Assembly (NCBI RefSeq): GCF_000189635.1 | Contig: NW_002476361.1 | Span: forward strand, 248,001-312,000 | Direction: 5' to 3' | DNA: 64,000 bases | Source of the DNA: Tetrahymena thermophila SB210 | Lineage: Eukaryota; Ciliophora; Oligohymenophorea; Hymenostomatida; Tetrahymenidae | Part shown: positions 39,412 to 50,200 of the stretch, one piece after another | Layout of the letters: the number at the start of each line of letters is the position of its first letter | Position numbering within the stretch: the first letter of the stretch is position 1 | Notes under the pieces: model-generated | What the model was told of the DNA's origin: nothing | Seen by the model: only the letters and a program-made list of their open reading frames with translations | Database searches by the model: none | Position numbers and translations under genes: made by a program

Positions 39412-39915
39412 TCACTCTTGCCAACCATGCTTCTTATAAACCATCTATTTTGCTTATTTTAATTTATTTTATCTTAAAAGTGCATTCTGCTCCAAAGCTT
39501 TAGTTGGTTATTTATTAGGATCTTCAAATAAAAGAGATCTATTATACTTTTAATCAAACTCTTCTTTTGTGTAATATCTTCCATTTACTTCTTTGAAATC
39601 ATTAATTCCAACTAATTTTTCATAATAACTTAGTCTATTTTATTCTTAATTTTATTAATAGCGTTTGAGAGCAACCACTATTAAAGGAGCAAAACCTCCT
39701 GCTATAGGTACTAATTTTACTAACTAAGATTTAAATTAGATTCGAAAATAGAATATTTTATATAAAAAAGATCCTATTATTGCTCCAACAATACAATTCT
39801 TTAGAATATCATAAAAAGTTTATTTGTTTTATTTTTCAGGTTCAAGAGGTATTGATTAAGAACATATTAATTATAAATTTATTTTATTTAAACAATCTTC
39901 ATGATAACTGTCTTT
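39412..39915 (-). pseudogene. Start-less copy of the HPD-less J-like membrane protein (block 2)
   Basis: The frame is the same length as the block 1 gene (504 bp), has no internal TGA and ends in TGA at 39412-39414, but the start codon position reads AAA instead of ATG (39913-39915). No in-frame ATG was seen in roughly 90 bases upstream, and the only internal one is near the C-terminus. The two hydrophobic segments and the LLFEDPNKQ replacement of HPD are preserved. Either the gene died recently by start loss, or an upstream exon or non-AUG start is used. Divergent neighbour: 41849-42874. Confidence 0.65.
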
Positions 39916-40189
39916 TTCTCTATAAAATAAATTTTTTTTTATTTACAAAAATTTATTAACATTTTTTAAGTATTTTATAACTATTTTATATTTAATTTAA
40001 AATTTTATCTAGCTTGGATTGATAATTAAATATATTGGTTATTAATTAATTTACTTTTCAGATTATTGCTCTTTCATACTTTACCCATTAAGAGGCATAT
40101 TATCCATTTTATGTAAATAATTATTCAATTTTAATTTTTTTTGAAAGTTTATTATATTATTTCATTATAAAAAAGTGAATTATGATTAA

Positions 40190-41400
40190 TAATTCAAAAT
40201 TGATCTTTACTTTAAATTTAAACTAATTTTTAAAAACACTTTTAATAAATATATTTTTTCAAAATGCTTTTATTCAATAAGTTGTTTGAAAAATTATTGA
40301 TCATTTAGTAAATAATAAAAGTGAACTATGATTAATTTATTTAAAATCAATCTTTACTTTAAATCTAAACTAATTTTTTAAAATATATTTTTTAAAAGCA
40401 CTTTTAATAAAGTAGATTTGTTGATAATTCTTTTATTCTTCAATAATAATTTTTTTTTGAAAAGTTGTTTTTAAATTATTCATTAAAAAATAAAAATCAA
40501 TTATTATAATTTTATTTAAATTCAATCTTTATTTTATTTTATACCAATTTTTAAAAACACTTTTAATAAATATATTTTTTCAAAATACAGTAATTAATCT
40601 AAATTAAGCCGAGCAAGAATTTGAAAATCATAAAATTTCTTGGGTGTACTAAAACCTCTTGAAATGATCGGCTTGAAATAGAAATTCAGCTTAAAAATTA
40701 GAGTAATTACGGTACTTTTAATAAATATATTTTTTCAAAACACTTTTATGAAATAGATCTATTAATAATTGCTTTATTTGTCTATTATTAAGTTTTTTGA
40801 AGGTTATTAGAATATTTAGTAACAATAAAAGTGTATTATTATTAATTTATTCAAATTGATTTTTACTTTAAATTTAAACTTATTTTTAAAAACACTTTTA
40901 TTAATTATTATTTTATAGTTTTTTGAAGGTTATTAGAATATTCAATTATTAATAAAAATTAATTATTATTAATTAATATAAATTGATCTCTACTTTAAAT
41001 TTAAACTAATTTTTAAAAACTTTTTTAATAAATATATTTTTTTAAAAACACTTTATTAAATAGATTTTAAAATAATTGCTTTATTTATCTATAAATAAGT
41101 TTTTTGAAGGTTATTAGAATATTCAGTTATAAGCAAAAGTTCGTTTTTATTAATTAATTCAAATTGATTTTTCTTTAATTTAAATTAATTTTTAAAAAAT
41201 CTTTTATTAATTATTATTTTATAATTTTTTGAAGGTTATTAGAATATTCAATTATAAATAAAAGTTAATTATTATTAATTAATTTAAATTGATCTCTACT
41301 TTAAATTTAAACTAATTTTTAAAAACAGTTTTAATAAATATATTTTTTCAAAACACTTTTATTAAATATATTTATTGGTATTTATTTTATTTTACTTAAC
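40190..41400. repeat. Minisatellite, about 7 units (block 2)
   Basis: Anchors related to CTAATTTTTAAAAACACTTT occur at about 40223, 40370, 40545, 40879, 41006, 41185 and 41312. Spacing is 147, 175, 334, 127, 179 and 127 bp. The 334-bp interval contains the MITE; without it the interval is about 207 bp. Units alternate between a short form (127) and longer forms, which suggests expansion by unequal exchange. Confidence 0.75.
40586..40714. mobile_element. 125-bp MITE flanked by TA
   Basis: Element 40588-40712 has imperfect terminal inverted repeats (CAGTAATTAATCTAA on the left; the right end read inward is CCGTAATTACTCTAA) and is bounded by TA at 40586-40587 and 40713-40714. Removing it and one TA leaves CAAAATACTTTTAATAAAT, which matches the uninterrupted minisatellite consensus almost exactly. 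That supports a clean insertion. An internal pair AAGCCGA/TCGGCTT adds further symmetry. It has no coding capacity. The right end shares CCGTAA with the intron 2 transposon. Confidence 0.8.
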
Positions 41401-41848
41401 TATAAATAGGCTTTCACATCAAGAAATAATAAAGATAACAATCCTATTTATATATCCAGTTTTATATCCTTCTCAAAAGAATATCTATCAAAGTAAAATA
41501 TCAATTTATACAGTATTTCCTATATAAGTAATCCATTCAATACTTAAGGTATTACCATTTTTTATATTTAACTTTAAAAATGGAATATTATTTAATAAAA
41601 AATACTCTTAATAATAAATTTAAATTTAATTATTAAATTTTTTATTGACAAACTATTTCAAATAAATTCTTTTATTGATAAACTATTTCAATTAATTTCT
41701 TTTATTGATAAATCTTTTAAAAATAAAAGTATCTATTTTAAATCATTTAAAATATCAATAAACTATATAATTTATCACTTTAGGACAATCAAAATAATAA
41801 TAATAATTTTATAAAAAAATAAAAAAATAAAAATAAATTAAATTAAAG

Positions 41849-42874
41849 ATGTAAAACATAAATATCCTCTTAACTAATTTGGATGATCTTTTACTAAGTG
41901 AAACATAATAAACAGACTAAATTTTTTAAATTCTCTCTTAATTAGATTATTAATTGCTTCATATTTAAAATGAAGATTATTAAAAATATGGATATTATTA
42001 ATACTTAATAGCTGAAAAATGTCTCAATTCGCTCACAAATATTAGTGAAAATTATAAATCTAGATACAAAGAGCAATTAAATACTTTTAAAAAACAATAT
42101 GATCAATACTAAAATAACTTTGTGCAATAAGCTAGAAGGGATTTATCATCTGAACAAAATTAATTAATTGAATACAAAATATAATTATAAGAAGTATAAA
42201 AAAATTAAGGATGTAACGGAATTTTCAACATTTTAGGTACTACATTAAATTTGTACAAAATAGAAAATACCATTAAATCAGTTGGTAATGCTAGCAAAGC
42301 TATTATAGCAAAGTCAAATGTAATTACAACTTTAGGTCTTACAGCTATAGAAACTTGTAAAATTTATTATGATTATCTAAAATTGAGATCAAAATGCTTA
42401 AACGAAGGATAGATAAGATAAGCTAAAACATCACTTAAATAGCAACTAAAAGCTTTAGGTGCAAGATCAGTTTGCTCTAGTATTATATCAACAGGAGCTA
42501 CTGCACTAGGATTAACTATTGCAGCATTAATATCACCTGCAGCAGGAGCTATTGCTCTTGGAGGAGTTTTAGGTGCTATAGTAGGAGGAATCTGTAGCTA
42601 TTTTGTACAAAAATAGTATATAGATCCATATTTTTTAGAAGAATAGAATTATATAATAGAATGTGAAAGATTATTAGGATTAGAGGATTTCAGATAAGCT
42701 AACTAAGGAATAGATTATACTAAAGAAGAATTTGACTTTAAATATAAAAGAAGCTTATTAAATGAGCATCCTGACAAGCAAACAACTGATACCATGAGAG
42801 CAAATGCAAGACATAATATTTTTAAAATATAATTGGCAAAAGAAATGATTTATAAACATAGGGGTTGGTAATGA
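41849..42874 (+). CDS. Gly-rich membrane protein with C-terminal HPD J-like domain (block 2), 341 aa
   Basis: Single exon, ATG at 41849 and TGA at 42872-42874 (the last residue is Gln from TAA). Residues 1-120 are Gln/Tyr/Asn-rich and probably helical or coiled. Residues 120-205 form a segment that block 1 lacks. Residues 210-252 are hydrophobic and rich in Gly/Ala (IAALISPAAGAIALGG), a glycine-zipper-like membrane region. The C-terminus (about 270-340) reads ERLLGLEDF, TKEEFDFKYKRSLLNEHPDK with HPD at 307-309, then KIQLAKEMIYKHRGW. This follows the helix II - HPD - helix III plan of J-domains and is reminiscent of the short C-terminal J of Pam18/Tim14. Likely role by inference: membrane-anchored Hsp70 co-chaperone. 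It is complete and is the better reference for the gapped block 1 copy. Confidence 0.85.
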
Positions 42875-44202
42875 TGATTTAAAAATAAGCATAAAATATC
42901 AAACATTTATTTTGATTTTTTAAAAACTAAGATTTTGTTTTAAAAATAATTTCGATGAATTTTATTTATGTCAATTTACATTTATTTGCAACTATTGGTA
43001 AGTTGATAATTTCTTATTGACATATTTATATTATATTTCAACTTAATTTATTATCATTACATATTTTTATCTGCTTATTTCAAGAAAAAATGTATTTGTA
43101 AATAAAATTTACTTATCATTTTTTTTTCATAAGCACTTTCTTTATGTGTTTTAATACGATTAATTAATTTTAAATAGAAATTTGAATCTATTTTTATTTG
43201 TGTAAATAGTTATCAAAATTTTATGTTGAAAAAATAAAAAGCCATTTTATTTAAAAAAAATATTTATGTTTTTTAAATAGCTTTGCTTAACAACAAAATA
43301 AATTTTGCTTAAAGAAAAGCCAAACTCCTAATTAAAATCTAGTGGTTTGAGTATTACTGAGTTTAAAATTAAATAAAAATATATTTTGAAATTATTAGTT
43401 TTTAGCCATTTTTTTTTAATTCATTTTTATTTATGGTAAATTTTGGTGAATTATGACAAAAATAATAAATATGTCATCAATCACATTTTTATTAAAAGTT
43501 AGTATACTGAGAGGAATGGAGGCAAGGAGCTTAAAATATAAAATCAAGGAATTAAAATTATTAATTTACTTTGTTATTTTCTATTAATATTAGATTTCTT
43601 TTTGTTTTTATAATAATGGTAAAGCAAATTATATTAGGTGATCTATTTAAAGAAAATTCAATGATGAGTGATAAATTGTATTTATTTTTTTTGTTTAAAA
43701 ATAATGTAAAAGTAAATTACATTAGGTTGTTTATTGTAAAAAAAAGAGAGTGGTGTATGATAAATTGTAATTTATTAAATAATTTCGTCTTTAAGGAATT
43801 AAACAGAATATTTATTTATAATAAATGATGCAATAGTCTATGAATCAAAAAAAAATCATCGTATTATCTTATTCATTATTACTTTCAGCTATTATCAAAT
43901 TCTTTCAGATTGAAACAGAAAAATTGAAAAAAAGCTAATTAATCATCCACCTTTAATTACATATTACACTTCATAAGATTTATATAGTTATTTGGAAATA
44001 TCAAAAAGCTAAGGAAAGTTTAATTAAAATCTAGAGACTAACTTATTATAGTCTATATAAAGAATAAATAAAAAAAACAAAAAAGCTTCAAAAAGATTAA
44101 GAGAGGTTCATCAGTAAACAAAAAGCTTTATATCTTTAAAAATAAATCACTCTACCTTTCAGTATTATTTTAAATAGAAAATTTTCTTACAATTTTATTT
44201 TT
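42875..44202. other. Intergenic region before giant gene copy B
   Basis: Up to about 43314 this is the 3' flank shared with block 1. Bases 43315-43900 are unique AT-rich DNA. From about 43905 resemblance to the upstream region of copy A begins. Open runs such as 43571-43828 and 43826-44213 exist but have no counterpart or protein-like composition and are not called genes. Confidence 0.5.
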
Positions 44203-44226
44203 CAAAGCTGATACAGTTTTTGAGCT
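44203..44226 (+). promoter_or_regulatory. Conserved 5' leader of giant gene copy B
   Basis: These 24 bases before the ATG correspond to 4516-4539 before copy A with four differences. Conservation ends sharply upstream, in keeping with a functional leader rather than recent duplication alone. Confidence 0.5.
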
Positions 44227-47200
44227 ATGAGATACTTCATTTTTCTTTTCCTTTCTCTTTTTTAGATTTTTGAAAGCATTTCTTTAGCTCTAGCACAAGA
44301 TAGCTCAAGTATAGAGCCAATATTCATAAAGAATATTAATACAGAATATGGATAGACTACTTTCTATTAATTCAAATTCTTCTATGGCAAAAGCATAGTT
44401 GATGGAAATGCCAACATTATGGTTTCTTTCCCTTAATAAATAGAATTAAGCTATTTCCCTCAATATGTTGAGTGCTTTTTCAAAGTAAGTACTACTGAGC
44501 ATCAAAGCGTGCCTTGCGAAAATAATAGTGAGCGTCAAGTTTACATCAATGTAAAAAATATAGTTTAAGGAGAATAAAGCATAGCTATAGGTCCTATATA
44601 AAATCCAAGCAATATATCTGGTACTGCATTTTTTAAGGTCTGCATCCTATACAATGATTATCAGACAGATTGCAACGATTCCTTCGGAAAAGTATATTTT
44701 GGTAAAAAACCAGGTAATATTTAACATTTTATTTCTTCTTCTTTACTTAGTATAGAATATTACCACATCTTCAAATGGTGATCAATATTTATTTTCCCAT
44801 TTTACTTCACAATACAAACTAATTTATATAAGTTCTACTTTTGATAGGACTTAAATAAATTAAAAAATTTCAATAAAGAACTCAAGAAAAAAGCAAATTT
44901 AATTAAATATACTTAGGTTGTTCTAAAATTTAGTATAATTCCTTTAATCAATTTCAAAAAAGTAAAAATCCTTTTTATCAATTTGTTAGAATCTTTAATC
45001 AAATAATTATTGGATTATAAAATAAGAATCATTAAATTAATTTCATGGTTAATACATATGATATCATCAATATAAATTTTTTGTCATTTTTTTAAGGAAA
45101 CAATTGTTAAATAAGTAGATAAATGTACAACCCTTTGAGTTCATTAAAATATTATAAATAAATATTTGCTAAAATTTTGAAAAAAAAGTAAAATACGGGT
45201 TTAATTTCTTACTATTCATTGAAAAGAAAATCTAACTTTAAATCTGTGTTTAATTATTTATCTAAATTAAGTAAGTTAAAAAAAATACTTTTTAACCATA
45301 CATTTCTAACTTTTATTTTAATCGATAATTTATTCCTTTTCAAATTTGAGTAAATTAAAGTTTGGATCTAGATTGTTATAATTTATGCTTACATCACTTA
45401 AAGTATATTAAATATATAAAAAAAGCTCTTATGCCTCTTGCAGATGTCTAGTATAAAAGTTCACTTTAAGTTAATGAAGGGAGTTCTTGGATTTTTGATT
45501 TTAAATTATTAGGAATCTATGAAAATAATTTATTTAGCATCAGAATAACATTTCCTGATGGATTTAAGACTAAATCTGCAATATGTGATATCGAAGGTAG
45601 CTAAACAAAACCAAAGACAATTATCCTCTATAATTAAAGAATGATTGAATGCTAAAATATTGCGAAGTAGCTTAAAGGAAACCAATAAATTAGAATAGTT
45701 AATATGATAAATCCTAGTAGTATTGTAGATTTAAAGAATTTCTAAATTGAACTTATGTAGCAATCGAACAGCTTAATCTTTGAAAGAATAATCTTTAATC
45801 CTAAATTGAATATTTAGTTACAAGTTGGAAATATGAAAGCTAATTTAATTTAAGAAAACAATTTCAAATATTCAAATAGCACTCTTACTTTCTAAATTAA
45901 TCCTACAAATAAGTTAGGAGAAGGTGGCTCTCTTTAAATATTATTTGGTTAATAGTGGAAATTATGGGCTCTAAATTGTACAGTAATTAAAGGATTTATA
46001 AGATATTCTGGATAAATTCCAAATTGTTTCTTAAATTCAAAAGATAATAGTTATTATATTTAAAATTTCAAAGAGATAGATTTCACACAGTAAATTGTTA
46101 TAAAAGTAATTGCTTAATCTCCAATAACAGAAGGAAATTTCCCTATTAATGTGCAAACATTGAATTCAAGATAAAAAATTGTTGACTCTTCTATTGTTTC
46201 TGCACTCACAAATTCAACCTGTAAACTTTTATCAAATTTTATTAATTTATTTTATCTTACTGTTATTAATAAAATTTCAGTCCTTTTAACTTTTTAATAA
46301 AAATAAAATCAATTTAAAATTAGGAAGAATAAAATTTTTAAATTTTAGTGAAATAAAAATATATAAACATCAAAATATTAATTTTAAAAAACTAAAATTG
46401 ATAAATAAAATATCTTTTACATCATCTTATCTTAATTTTTACAAAGTTTAGTTTTTATTTGAGCATTAAGGAAATAAATAACCCTTATTTACAAAGAATT
46501 TTTTTATATGATAATTAATACCTTTCTGTTATCAAAAATTCTGTTAGTAAAGATTTTTTGTTTTGTGGTTGAGAATATCTATTTTTTAAGATTAAAAAGA
46601 AACAATTACTTAAGCTAATTATAATTAAATATTATGTGGTTTTTAATTAATTAGATTAATCCTCATTAATTCTGATAAAACAATAAGCAACTCCCAAGCA
46701 AATTTAGACATAAAGATTCTTTAATTATTAAGATTATAACTTATTCCTTTTCTATTAAAACATTACCAATATTAATTTGTTTACTGTAATCTATTTTAAT
46801 TAAAACAGTTGGGAGTCTCAAAAGATTTACTGCCAGTGCTGTAAGAGATTCAATTAAATTATAGGCTGGGAAAGCAGGTCCTTTAGAATCAACATTCTTC
46901 TTAAAACATAATCTTCCAGCTACCAATTATAAATCTATTGGAAAGGTTGTCATTGATATTTTTCCAAAAATACCTAAACCCTCGACAAATTATGGTATAA
47001 TTAAATGCTATTTCTATGGAAATATTTTAGCTTCTAGCTGCCTTTTTGATGATATGACATACGCAGATCGTACAAAAATAACTATTTATACTCCTGAAAA
47101 TTTCGATTATTAAGAGAGTGAAATTCCTATTACTGTAACTACAGAAGGATCCAAACCAGGTTATAATGATGGAATTTTACTAGATCCTCTTGTAAAAAGA

Positions 47201-50200
47201 TATTTATTTCACTACCATTTCTATGATAATGATTTACCGTCTTCTGAACCCACAGAAGTGTATTATCAAGAATGGGTTCCAGATTCTTTTGAAATACCTG
47301 ATACAGATTTCAAATATAATATTCTGATAAGAGAAAAAAATGAATATACTCATATGCGGTAATATTTATTTTACTTTTAATATAAAGTGAAAATTTATTT
47401 TTCCTTTTTGTTTCCAAAAAGCAAATAGAAAATATTTTATCATTAAATTTTACTTTTATTATTTAGTTTTGAAATGAAATAACAAATAACTCTCCCTTAT
47501 AGTGATAGAAATTACTTATTTAGAGTTACATTTATAAAAGATCCTATTAATGTATGGTAAATAGGATAATCTTATGAAAATGACTATGAAATTATTGAAG
47601 ACTTTCCTTGTTGTTTGTATGGATCCAGTGCAGTGGCAAATCCTTTCTCAAAATGTGATTTATATTAATAGAGTTTTAGAGATCCTTTTGTTCAAGCTTA
47701 TGGATTTGAAACTCTTAAAGTTATAAAAGGTAATTGGATAATTTTAGAAATTCCTCAAATCAAAATAGCAAATGTGCCTGCTGGCTCAAAAGGAACCCTA
47801 AGATTTTCCTTAATGGAAGAAACACCTGGCATGATAAATCCTGAAATTGAACTATACTACAAATAAATATCAGTGGAAATATTAGAATAATCTTTTATAA
47901 ATTATTCATTTAATCCTAACATAGCCACCACTTTAATGCCACCTATTGTTAATTAATAAACAAATCTTAGATTCTAATGGAGCGCAGCTGTATATGACCC
48001 TTAATATTTAATTTATGAAATAGATTAAGTGGGTTATTATGATATAGGAAGAGGGGTAATTCAACCAACTAATTGTGATGGTAATTAGTGTATCAAATTT
48101 TAAAAGCCAGTTCATTGGATTGTAATTTATCCTAATACTCCTCTTAATTAATAAATAATTACAAATATTTAAGGAGTATTTTAAAATCCAAATTATGCAG
48201 ATAAATTCATTTTTAAGGTCAGAGCTATGAAAAATGGTGTAGTGGTAAATAAACATACTTTTAATGTAAAAGTTGACTCAGCAGATATTTAAAGCAAAAT
48301 ATTCGATATTTGCAATCCAAGTCATGTTATAAATTCTATAAATGGCTTGATAAGAAAAAATGAAGAGCATGAATTCTATATAAAATTCACTACAAGAACT
48401 GCGATGCCTAGAAATTCTCTTATACGCTTTAGTTTTAAAAATATTAAAACTTAAACACAAACTGACCGCCACATTAATTTTTGTAATATCATAAGTGGTT
48501 TAGTACCTTATGACAAGACACCTATCTAGTGCAAAACAGTAAGTACAAGCATAATTGAAATTTCTCATTTTGAATAGGTTTTACAAAATGTGCCTATAGA
48601 AATTCATTTTAGACTTCTTAATGATGGCTCTGCAACAATAAACCCAACTGTTGACATTGAAACTTTTTATGGACCTAAAAATGATAAGTTAATTGATAGT
48701 ACCTATTCAATTCCATCTAATACACCAAATATTTCTACAAATAATGTGGATTCACAAGTAAAATTTAAAGTACTAGATGAAGCTATAAGATCAGAAAAAA
48801 GAGAAAAAGGTTATATTGGACCAGTAATCATTGACTTCATGCCAAATATAATTACAAATCTTAAAATTATTAAGGTAAAATTATACCATTTTACCAATTT
48901 AACTTTGATAAATTAAAAAATAAAAATAAATAATATTTAGTTTTCAAAAATTTAAAAAAATCATAATATAAGATTTAATTATAAATTTTAAAGGGGTTAA
49001 AAATTTTTTATAATTTAAAAAGTTTTAAAGATTAATGATTAAAAATATTATTTTAAAATAGGTAAAATTCGATATCAGCTTTGTAACTCCAAGAAATTAT
49101 GGAACAGATTCTCTTATTTGCTTAGTTAATGAAGTTAGGTTTAACTGTGTTTATTAAATTAACCCACTTTATGTTACAATAGATATTACCTCTAATAATT
49201 TAAAACCTACTTCTGCCTATAGATTATCAATATCTACTGAATATGTTTCTCCTTTAGATGGCTTAGTTCATCCAAAAACTGAAGGTTTTTATCCTATTCA
49301 TGTTGAAATCTAGGACACTAATGGCTTTATAAACTAAGCAACTAGATGGATGTTTATAAAGGCAGCTAAACTATAATTCATATACATAGAAAGTGTTATA
49401 AGAAATTAAAAGAGAGCTAACATGTTCTATGTTAACTTTAAAACTGCTCTACCAGTTCAAAAACACAGTTCTGGAGGTAGGATTCATATAGAATTTCCAA
49501 CCTTAGACCCAATGGGTAATGCTTTATTTGATTTAGATTTGGGAGGTTACTAATAAAGCGGAGATGAAGTAGGCTGTAGATTTATTAAGTAAGGAGTAAC
49601 GACTGGAGATATAGGAGATATTAACAATAATAGATGTCGTCTTATTAAAAGCCAAAAAAGAGGTAATCCTGCAGTTGTAGAAATTATCAATTTTCCTTCA
49701 CTACCTGCTGGAACTGAAATTTAAATGTGGATTGCTAAAGTATTCAATCCACCTAACTTCAATTATCCTAGTTAATCTACTCTCTAAGTTATGGATGCAA
49801 ATATATCTATTAATATTTTTGAATAAAACCCATAGACAGGTAAATTATAATTTTCAATTATAGATTTAAATTTTAAAAAAGATAATTTATTAAATAAATT
49901 TCTATCTTAAATATAATTGATAATAAATAGGAGAGTTGAAATACATTCATTATGATACTTATAATGTATTTATGGATATAAGAGATGATCCAACTCTTCA
50001 TGATGCTACCCACCCTTTTAGCTCTTAAGCAATAAATCAAGTTTGGGAAACTGGATCTTAAGTTAATAGTAAACTAAAATCTATGGTAAACTAGGTATGG
50101 TATGATATTACTCCTTTCGCGCCAGGAGATTTCTATATAGTTGAATTACCAAATAATTTCCCAGATACTCTTAAACCTGATTGGAAAATGGCTACTTGCC

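Larger units (their letters stand above)
39916..41848. promoter_or_regulatory. Divergent promoter region with minisatellite and MITE (block 2)
   Basis: These 1933 bp separate the start-less - gene and the + gene. They are about 660 bp longer than the block 1 equivalent because of additional minisatellite units and a 125-bp MITE. The final 150 bp before the + gene closely match block 1. No promoter motif can be named. Confidence 0.6.
38988..43314. repeat. Tandem segmental duplication, block 2
   Basis: Direct copy of 35165-38630. It contains a start-less - gene (39412-39915), a longer minisatellite interrupted by a MITE, and a complete + gene (41849-42874). Divergence in non-coding DNA is visible but moderate. 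The 3' flank has an extra stretch near 43080-43165 absent from block 1. Confidence 0.8.

Noticed and set aside
36480-41400. CRISPR array
   Set aside because: The repeats are long, variable AT-rich minisatellite units with no short conserved repeat and spacer structure, and the DNA is eukaryotic.
43571-43828. 85-codon open frame beginning MLFSINIRFLFVF
   Set aside because: No counterpart in the duplicated regions and low-complexity AT composition. Frames of this size are expected by chance when TGA is the only stop.
43826-44213. 129-codon ciliate-code open frame directly before copy B
   Set aside because: It overlaps the conserved upstream and leader region of the giant gene and the matching region of copy A does not preserve it.
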